Positions 35,731 to 41,673 of a stretch of DNA of 41,673 nt are shown piece by piece; positions within the stretch are counted from its first letter, which is position 1, and the number at the start of each line of letters is the position of its first letter. Both the position numbers and the translations under genes were made by a program. The notes below the pieces were generated by a model. The model saw only the letters and a list, made by a program, of their open reading frames with translations. It was not told the origin of the DNA and did no database searches. Origin of the DNA: Glaciecola sp965660815 (GTDB lineage Bacteria; Pseudomonadota; Gammaproteobacteria; Enterobacterales; Alteromonadaceae); assembly GCA_965660815.1 (NCBI GenBank), contig CBFIBG010000019.1:1-41673 (forward strand), in the 5' to 3' direction.

Positions 35731-36367
35731 TATTCAAACCATCAGCCTTATAACTTTTATCGTTATAATAGGTTACATAGTCAAGAAAACAGAATTAAAA
35801 AGAATTCTTGCTGATAAAAAATGGCAACACATCGTATTTGGCTCCATCGTAGCTGTCTCTTTTTTATGGTTATTCAGAGTCAGTATTTATGACGGTTTAG
35901 TGATCCACTTTTTATGGCTGACGACCTTAACATTAGTGCTAGGATTTAGATGGGCAATACTGGCTGGATCGGTCGCACTGATAATATCAACGGCAATCGG
36001 CAATGAGTCTTGGTCTATGCTTGGGGTAAATGGAATTATCGGCGTAGCGGTTCCAATAACAGTGACTTATCTGATTTTCATGTGGGCGTTTCACAAACTC
36101 CCAAGGCACTTATTTGTCTACATATTTGTGTGTGCCTTTTTGCCCGGCGCTGTCAGTGTAGGCGCAAAAATGCTGTTACTAAGCGGTTATTTTTATATTG
36201 ATGGCTTATATCCTTGGGAAGTCATTGAGCATAACTACACTATAATGGCAATTTTAATGGTACTCCAAGAGTCATTCTTCAATGGGTTCAGTATTACATG
36301 TTTAGTGGTATATAAACCGGATCTAGTGCATACATTTCACGATAAATTTTATATAGACGGCAAGTAA
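35723..36367 (+). CDS. CbiM-like membrane protein (putative energy-coupling-factor permease component)
   Basis: A 214-residue, highly hydrophobic protein with about six membrane helices. The segment HFLWLTTLTLVLGFRWAILAG and the following glycine- and asparagine-bearing helices recall the CbiM/energy-coupling-factor permease family, which imports metal ions or vitamins with ATPase partners. No ATPase or CbiQ-type gene is beside it, so the transport role is unconfirmed. The first residues form a membrane helix with no cleavable signal. The start is GTG at 35723, overlapping xthA by 8 bases, which argues for coupling. A hairpin overlapping its stop codon probably ends the transcript. Confidence 0.55.
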   Translation: MTSIQTISLITFIVIIGYIVKKTELKRILADKKWQHIVFGSIVAVSFLWLFRVSIYDGLVIHFLWLTTLTLVLGFRWAILAGSVALIISTAIGNESWSMLGVNGIIGVAVPITVTYLIFMWAFHKLPRHLFVYIFVCAFLPGAVSVGAKMLLLSGYFYIDGLYPWEVIEHNYTIMAILMVLQESFFNGFSITCLVVYKPDLVHTFHDKFYIDGK

Positions 36368-36380
36368 TTCAATACTTGCC
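36359..36380 (+). terminator. Hairpin terminator overlapping the stop codon
   Basis: A perfect 8-bp inverted repeat, GGCAAGTA / TACTTGCC, with a six-base loop (ATTCAA). It contains the TAA stop of the CbiM-like gene in its left arm and loop and is followed by only a short T-rich stretch. It sits between convergent genes, so it may serve both strands. Strength is uncertain because the U tract is weak. Confidence 0.6.
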
Positions 36381-36393
36381 TTCTATATAATGC

Positions 36394-36963
36394 TCACTCT
36401 TTGAAAAGTAAGGGGAGAATTTCGCTTAACTCTTGTTTTCCTTCGCGTATTTCTTCTTTTGTCAACCCAGACAATTCATGCGGGAACACTAACCACTCGT
36501 CGCTCTCGTGAACAAAGTAATCTGGTATTAATTTGTTGAGGGTTTTGTTGTTTGTAGGCTTATAATACGGAGTGGCAATCCTTATGTCTTTAGGCGCATT
36601 TAAGCGCATTAAAACATGAATTTGATTGATAAGAGCCTCAATGCTTCTCCCTGAATCGAATACATCATCCACAATAAGTAATTTGTCGCCCGCATTTGCG
36701 TTTTCAACTAGGTAGTGTAATCCGTGAACCTTAATTTCTTTGCTTTGTTTATTGATCCCATAGTAAGAAGACGTTCTTACCGCGATATGATCGGTAGGGG
36801 CCTGTTTGTATTCAAAGAACTCCTGAACAGCGATGCCAATGGGTGCGCCTCCTCTCCATATACCCACTATAAAATCTGGCCTGAATCCATCGTCATAAGC
36901 CATAGAAGCCACCACAAATGAATCTTTTAGCAGTGATGAGGAATTTATAAAAGTTTTGCTCAC
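36394..36963 (-). CDS. hpt: Hypoxanthine phosphoribosyltransferase-like purine salvage enzyme
   Basis: A 189-residue type I phosphoribosyltransferase, joining a purine base and PRPP. The PRPP-binding loop is LLIVDDVFDSGRS (95-107), preceded by the RGG loop (IWRGGAPIG, 36-44). The C-terminal DEWLVFPHELSG segment places a tryptophan where purine PRTases stack the base. It may use hypoxanthine, guanine or xanthine; the choice cannot be read here. The start is GTG at 36963, with AGGA seven bases upstream. The 26 bp to the CbiM-like gene hold part of the terminator. It is on the same strand as the LolC/E-like gene, 120 bp downstream of it. Confidence 0.8.
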   Translation of the reverse strand: MSKTFINSSSLLKDSFVVASMAYDDGFRPDFIVGIWRGGAPIGIAVQEFFEYKQAPTDHIAVRTSSYYGINKQSKEIKVHGLHYLVENANAGDKLLIVDDVFDSGRSIEALINQIHVLMRLNAPKDIRIATPYYKPTNNKTLNKLIPDYFVHESDEWLVFPHELSGLTKEEIREGKQELSEILPLLFKE

Positions 36964-37083
36964 AGGTTTTTCCTATTTTTATTCTTGAATAAGTTAACAA
37001 CGATAGGTGTTGGTATTATTCTAAGCTTGTTCGAATTACTCGTCTCAATCGGCGTTTTGCTGTATCACAGCCATCTACCCTAT

Positions 37084-38280
37084 TTATTCGTAGCGAAGGC
37101 TTGAAATTGGATTATACGACTGAGCCTTTTTTGCCGGATAATAACTTGCCAGGATGCAAAGAAGCAATGTCGAGACACAAATCAATATAATTTGATTGGC
37201 CTGTATTATAATAGGCAAACCAATTCCATCTTCCCCAAATGCCAAATTAGAGCCTAGCAAGCGCAATATATCATTGATAAAAAAGCACGCTATTAGGCCA
37301 AAAAACACACCAGCGAGAAGCCCTTTTAAACCATTAAATACTCCGTTATATAAAAATATCCACATCACTTGTTGCGGTAACATACCTTGGGTTTGTAAGA
37401 TGGCGATATCGGTCTTTTTTTCTGATACGACCATTACAAGCGCTGATACGACATTAAACGCAGCGACGGCAATGATCAATAACAACATTAATGCCATCAT
37501 ATTCTTTTCCATTTTGACTGCATCAAAAAGCGGCCCTTGCCTGTCTCTCCAAGTGTTCGTTTGATATCCCGCATCATTTAAATACTGATTGATGGCATGA
37601 TATTCAAACGCATCTGTTAAATAAAAACGCTGCTGAACAACGCTCTGTGTTTTTTGTCTCGATAGACGCGCCAAATCGTTTAAATGGATCAGCATAGTAC
37701 TTTCATCAAGTTCAGAATTGACTGAATAAATCATGGCAACATTGGCTAAGCGCTGACTAGGCAATCTCCCTAGCAAAGTATTAATGCTCGCGCTTGTGCT
37801 AATCAATCTAATTTTATCGCCAAGATCAACACCAAGCTTATTCGCTAAAATTTGACTGATGCCAATATTAAATGAGCCAGCTTGCAAGTTTTTCCAATCT
37901 CCCATTAGTACGTTCTTTAACACTATCGAGTGTTGATCATCCTTTTGTATGTCAATGCCTTGTAAAAAAACGCCCGTAATATGATTTCTTGATTGGACAA
38001 TGACCTCACGTTCAGCATAGGGTACTTGTTGCAACACTTTTTCGTTGATATGGTTCGGTATCTCGATACTCTCTGAACTGTTAGCAACTATGTGAGGCAC
38101 TATACCAAGTACTCTTTTCTTCAATTGCCCTTCAAGCCCGTTCATTACAGATAACACAAGAATTAAAGCGGCTAACCCTAAGGCAATACCAATAATTGAA
38201 AATAAATTTATGAAAGCGATAAAACTTCTATTGGGCGATGAACGAGAATATCGATAGGCAATAAATGCAGATAAATTCAT
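37084..38280 (-). CDS. LolC/LolE-family lipoprotein-releasing permease
   Basis: A 398-residue ABC-transporter permease of the LolC/E type, which, with the ATPase LolD, pulls lipoproteins from the inner membrane to LolA. The first membrane helix is at about 22-46 (SIIGIALGLAALILVLSVMNGLEGQL is the family-typical stretch), followed by a large periplasmic MacB-core-like domain (about 47-270) and three C-terminal helices. The ending NPISSLRYE is family-like. No lolD or second permease lies beside it in this window, which is unusual because lolCDE are normally clustered. Which of LolC or LolE it resembles more I cannot decide. Confidence 0.85.
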   Translation of the reverse strand: MNLSAFIAYRYSRSSPNRSFIAFINLFSIIGIALGLAALILVLSVMNGLEGQLKKRVLGIVPHIVANSSESIEIPNHINEKVLQQVPYAEREVIVQSRNHITGVFLQGIDIQKDDQHSIVLKNVLMGDWKNLQAGSFNIGISQILANKLGVDLGDKIRLISTSASINTLLGRLPSQRLANVAMIYSVNSELDESTMLIHLNDLARLSRQKTQSVVQQRFYLTDAFEYHAINQYLNDAGYQTNTWRDRQGPLFDAVKMEKNMMALMLLLIIAVAAFNVVSALVMVVSEKKTDIAILQTQGMLPQQVMWIFLYNGVFNGLKGLLAGVFFGLIACFFINDILRLLGSNLAFGEDGIGLPIIIQANQIILICVSTLLLCILASYYPAKKAQSYNPISSLRYE

Positions 38281-38379
38281 GAATAATAAGCTGTGCGATC
38301 ATTAAGTGGATGTTATTCTGTGTTCAGTTTACTATTATTCACTGTATCTTGTCATATTTGTTAATAAAAGGGCGGACTT

Positions 38380-38961
38380 TTGGCAACATTAGAAGAAAAG
38401 CAAGCGCAATTTAACTCATTTTTTTTAATTGCACACCCCGTAAAAGCGAATCTTTTACCGTTAAATGACCACCAACTTAAGCACAATTATGATGATTTTA
38501 TCGAGCATATGCCCTACGCGTTTAAAATTGCTGGGGAAATGTCAGAAGTGCAGACTAAAGCGCTTAAACCATTAAGAGAACTCGGCGATAAGCTCCAAGA
38601 TCTCGTGGATTTTTTAAACTTTCAGTCAAAAAAAATTGACCTAATGATGTCTTATATCCTTCAACAACAAGATGATGAGCAATATAAGGCTCAAATTGTT
38701 AAGTTTGGAGGAGGCGGTGTCATCATCAAAACCTTGGAGCCAGTTATTGTAGGCTCTAAATGTGTGCTAAAAATTTTCCTAGAGAGCGAATCAGCGGCTA
38801 TTTTTTGTTACGCTGAAGCGATTGAATATGAACAAATAGACAGTTTTCATCATACGAGCTTTGTTTATACCCATATTCGCGAACAGGACCAAGAGCTTTT
38901 GGTGCGGGCTAGCTTGCATTTGCAGACTCAAGCATTAAGAGCATTAAAAGAAAAAAATTAA
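38380..38961 (+). CDS. PilZ-domain-like protein, second in the window
   Basis: A 193-residue protein with an N-terminal helical part (about 1-105, including a QTKALKPLRELGDKLQDLVDF helix) and a C-terminal PilZ-like beta-barrel (about 106-190) with FGGGGVIIKTLEPV, which resembles the D/NxSxxG loop only loosely, and no clear RxxxR just before it. c-di-GMP binding is therefore doubtful. It is unrelated in length and layout to the PilZ gene at 4259. The start is TTG at 38380, about eight bases after AAGGGCGG. It is divergent from the LolC/E gene (99 bp) and directly upstream of mfd (112 bp). Confidence 0.65.
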   Translation: MATLEEKQAQFNSFFLIAHPVKANLLPLNDHQLKHNYDDFIEHMPYAFKIAGEMSEVQTKALKPLRELGDKLQDLVDFLNFQSKKIDLMMSYILQQQDDEQYKAQIVKFGGGGVIIKTLEPVIVGSKCVLKIFLESESAAIFCYAEAIEYEQIDSFHHTSFVYTHIREQDQELLVRASLHLQTQALRALKEKN

Positions 38962-39005
38962 CGCCAAATATAACCATTCTTAATTGAAACTTGTATAATT
39001 CACAT

Positions 39006-39021
39006 GGTGAACTGATTCACC
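39006..39021. promoter_or_regulatory. Inverted repeat upstream of mfd
   Basis: GGTGAA-CTGA-TTCACC, a perfect 6-bp inverted repeat with a 4-base loop, lies just after a TATAAT hexamer (38994-38999) and 52 bp before the mfd ATG. It could be an operator or a small attenuating hairpin. It does not match the LexA box (CTGT-N8-ACAG). Confidence 0.35.
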
Positions 39022-39073
39022 TATCCCCTATTTTCTCTAAATTTAAATTAGCAGTTGGAGCAGATGCTACGTA

Positions 39074-41673
39074 ATGACATCAATTTTAAACCCAAGAATA
39101 CCAAAAACCAAACGTCAACGTAGCATTCCAGATAGAATAAAATGGCACTCAATTAGTGGTTCAGCAAGGTCCCTAGTACTTGCTAACTGTGCAAAGCAGT
39201 TAGATGGGCCACTTATCGTCATTACATCAGACACTGCAGAGGCTTATCAGCTAGAAAAAGAAATCAAGTTTTATTGGTCTAATTCACCAATAGACATTCA
39301 TCTATTCCCGCATTACGAGACGCTTCCTTACGACCATTTTTCGCCCCATCAAGACATAGTATCCAAAAGACTGGAGACACTATATCTATTGAGCAAAAAA
39401 CAACCAGGCGTATATTTAATTCCAGTGAATACGTTGTTGCAAAAATTGGCGCCTGTGGAATACGTAGGACAGCACCTGCTGTACCTAAATAAGTCAGAAA
39501 AACTGGACCCAAGTGAATTTAGGCGAAATTTGGAAAAATCGGGTTACTTGCATGTAGGACAAGTCATGTCGCACAGTGAGTTTAGTATTCGAGGGTCAAT
39601 TATTGATTTGTTTCCAATGGGCAGTGAAAAGCCGTTTCGCATCGACTTATTTGATGATGAAATAGACTCAATTAGATATTTTGACCCCAGCACTCAAAGA
39701 AGTCTTGATGAAGTTCAAAGTATTCGATTATTGCCTGCTAGAGAGTTTCCAGTTAACAAAGAAGCAATATCACTTTTCAGAAAACAATACTTAGATATAT
39801 TTTCAGAAAAACTCAGCAATCAACAAGAATCTGTTTTATACCAAGTAAGCAAAGGGACTATGCCTGGAGGAATAGAATATTACCTGCCTCTATTTTTTGA
39901 GAAGACTGCTACTATTTTTGATTATTTGCACGAAGACAGCGTATTTACTTATAACGACGATCTATTTAATGCTTGTGAAAAGTTTTGGCGCGACTTAACC
40001 AATCGTTACGAGCAATATCAATTCAATCTAGCGCGTCCCCTGCTAGCCCCTGACCGTCTATTTCTGAAGCTTGAAGAACTTACCGCGACACTCAAAAAGT
40101 GGCCAAGTGCTAAAATTAGTGAAGGGACAGACATAGAGACAAAAGGCGCAATTAACTACTTAACAAAACCGGTCACGAATATTGGTATCGATACTCTAGC
40201 CACTAACCCTTACTCGGCCATACAAGCGGAAATAAAAAAGTCACAGGAAATATCCAGAAAAGTCGTTTTTGTAGCAGAATCGGAAGGTCACAAAGAGAGT
40301 TTAATCAATATTCTTGGTAAAGCGGATATTTCTGTTCAGTCAGAACAATATTTCAACTCCGCACTTAAGAGCAAAGCAAACAGTATTGTTATAGGCCCAC
40401 TAGAAGATAGTTTCGAATGCTCAGACCCCAACCTCCCATTACTTATCGTCACGGAAAAACAACTCTTAGGCCATAAAGTTACTCGTCGCAAACAAAAAAA
40501 TAAAGCAACAAACATTGACGAAAGCGCGATTATACGAAACTTAGCCGAGTTATCTGAAGGCTCCCCCGTTGTGCATTTAGAGCATGGCGTTGGGCGATTT
40601 TTAGGACTTCAAACGCTGGATGCAGGTGGGGTTACTACAGAATATTTAGCGATTGAATACGCCAAACAAGCAAAGTTATACGTCCCAGTATCCTCGTTAC
40701 ATTTAATCAGCCGTTATAGCGGAGGAGAAGCCGAACATGCTCCTTTACATCTTTTAGGCAGCGATACTTGGTCAAAGGCGAAGCAAAAAGCGGCAGAAAA
40801 AGTGCGCGATGTGGCTGCTCATTTACTCGATATCTATGCCAAACGGGCCGCAAAACCGGGCTTTGCCTATCCCATTGATTGGCAAGAATATCAGCGTTTT
40901 GCCAATAGTTTCCCCTATACCGAAACGACAGATCAAGAAAACGCAATTAATGCAGTTTTACAAGATATGGGTGGCAATAACGCCATGGACAGACTGGTCT
41001 GTGGAGATGTAGGTTTTGGGAAAACAGAAGTTGCAATGCGAGCTGCTTACATTAGTGCCATGAATGGAAAACAAGTCGCGATACTTGTCCCCACAACCCT
41101 CTTGGCGCAACAACACTTTGAGAACTTCAAAAATAGATTCTCACAGTTTCCAATGACAATAGAAGTGGTATCACGCTTCGTTTCAGCTAAAGATCAAAAA
41201 GCCATTTTAGAACGCTTGGAAACTGGTCAGGTCGATATTGTCGTTGGCACACATAAGCTGATTCAAAAAGACGTCAAATTCAAAGACCTCGGATTGGTTA
41301 TAATAGATGAAGAACACAGGTTCGGGGTAAGGCAAAAAGAGCGATTCAAAGCATTGCGTTCTGACGTTGATGTACTGACTTTAACGGCGACGCCTATCCC
41401 AAGAACGCTCAATATGGCACTCAGTGGTATGAGAGATCTATCGATCATCGCGACAGCGCCTGCAAAAAGACTCGCAGTAAAAACATTCGTTTTGCAAAGG
41501 CAGTCTGAAGTTATTCGTGAAGCCATTATGAGAGAAATTTTAAGGGGCGGACAAGTTTACTTTTTACACAATGAAGTTAAAACCATCGAAAAAACTGCTG
41601 CGGAAATCGCCGAAATCGTGCCTGAAGCAAGGATTGCAATTGGTCACGGGCAAATGAAGGAACGAGAACTTGA
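39074..41673 (+). CDS. mfd: Transcription-repair coupling factor, partial (cut by window end)
   Basis: The first 866 codons of Mfd, which dislodges RNA polymerase stalled at DNA damage and recruits UvrA. The N-terminal UvrB-like module includes FPHYETLPYDHFSPH (about 75-89) and a conserved IIDLFPMG. The RNA-polymerase-interacting domain has VHLEHGVGRFLGL (about 500-512). Helicase motifs follow: Walker A GDVGFGKT (644-651), DEEH (745-748), and TATPIPRTL. The frame stays the same from the ATG at 39074 to the end, and full-length Mfd is about 1150 residues, so roughly a quarter lies beyond the window. The GGAG ribosome site is 13 bases from the ATG; another ATG at 39064 is out of frame. Confidence 0.96.
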   Translation, partial: MTSILNPRIPKTKRQRSIPDRIKWHSISGSARSLVLANCAKQLDGPLIVITSDTAEAYQLEKEIKFYWSNSPIDIHLFPHYETLPYDHFSPHQDIVSKRLETLYLLSKKQPGVYLIPVNTLLQKLAPVEYVGQHLLYLNKSEKLDPSEFRRNLEKSGYLHVGQVMSHSEFSIRGSIIDLFPMGSEKPFRIDLFDDEIDSIRYFDPSTQRSLDEVQSIRLLPAREFPVNKEAISLFRKQYLDIFSEKLSNQQESVLYQVSKGTMPGGIEYYLPLFFEKTATIFDYLHEDSVFTYNDDLFNACEKFWRDLTNRYEQYQFNLARPLLAPDRLFLKLEELTATLKKWPSAKISEGTDIETKGAINYLTKPVTNIGIDTLATNPYSAIQAEIKKSQEISRKVVFVAESEGHKESLINILGKADISVQSEQYFNSALKSKANSIVIGPLEDSFECSDPNLPLLIVTEKQLLGHKVTRRKQKNKATNIDESAIIRNLAELSEGSPVVHLEHGVGRFLGLQTLDAGGVTTEYLAIEYAKQAKLYVPVSSLHLISRYSGGEAEHAPLHLLGSDTWSKAKQKAAEKVRDVAAHLLDIYAKRAAKPGFAYPIDWQEYQRFANSFPYTETTDQENAINAVLQDMGGNNAMDRLVCGDVGFGKTEVAMRAAYISAMNGKQVAILVPTTLLAQQHFENFKNRFSQFPMTIEVVSRFVSAKDQKAILERLETGQVDIVVGTHKLIQKDVKFKDLGLVIIDEEHRFGVRQKERFKALRSDVDVLTLTATPIPRTLNMALSGMRDLSIIATAPAKRLAVKTFVLQRQSEVIREAIMREILRGGQVYFLHNEVKTIEKTAAEIAEIVPEARIAIGHGQMKEREL

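Noticed and set aside
1..41673. Prophage, transposon, CRISPR or defence island
   Set aside because: No integrase, transposase, terminal inverted repeats, repeat-spacer array or known defence gene was seen; the gene content is mostly housekeeping and metabolic.

Overview
The window looks like chromosomal core DNA of a marine gammaproteobacterium, most likely order Alteromonadales (Alteromonas/Glaciecola/Catenovulum-like). This is inferred from the AT-rich base composition, the divergent dnaQ/rnhA pair, a liuRABCDE leucine-degradation operon with its MerR-type LiuR regulator, and the run of gammaproteobacterial housekeeping genes (rlmI, hrpA, xthA, hpt, a LolC/E permease, mfd). I see no prophage, insertion sequence, CRISPR array or recognisable defence system.

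Layout. (1) 1-4.6 kb: tRNA-Asp, a membrane-anchored TIGR03503-like protein overlapping dnaQ, then rnhA-rlmI divergently, and a small PilZ protein. (2) 4.6-9.7 kb: hrpA helicase directly abutting an exported isoaspartyl peptidase/asparaginase. (3) 9.7-14.2 kb: an AT-rich stretch with an orphan 82-residue protein and its terminator, followed by two tandem FapA/DUF342 paralogues that align without gaps over about 420 residues. (4) 14.2-21.3 kb: the complete liu operon (liuR, liuA, liuB, liuC, liuD, liuE), converting isovaleryl-CoA to acetoacetate plus acetyl-CoA. A perfect 16-bp palindrome lies inside its promoter spacer. (5) 21.3-25.1 kb: an MFS transporter, a solitary glgC and two small genes. 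(6) 25.1-29.3 kb: a possible hydrocarbon/lipid cluster of an AraC-type regulator and alpha/beta hydrolase divergent from an AlkB-type di-iron hydroxylase, followed by a thioesterase-like gene. (7) 29.3-34.5 kb: an HDOD protein, a ketopantoate-reductase-like protein, a lone glycosyltransferase, and a cysteine desulfurase fused to a SufE/CsdE sulfur acceptor. (8) 34.5-41.7 kb: a possible decayed membrane-protein gene, xthA, a CbiM-like membrane protein, a hypoxanthine phosphoribosyltransferase, a LolC/E-type permease without LolD beside it, a second PilZ protein, and mfd, cut by the window end.

The best leads for something not well described are the tandem FapA pair with the neighbouring orphan gene, the CsdA-CsdE fusion, and the AraC/hydrolase/AlkB-like cluster with an altered histidine box. 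Several start codons were set from ribosome-binding sites or overlaps (liuR, liuD, the AlkB-like gene, the glycosyltransferase, the 77-residue protein, and TTG/GTG starts for the MFS, desulfurase-fusion, hpt, CbiM-like and second PilZ genes). All similarity statements come from recognising motifs by eye; no database search was made.
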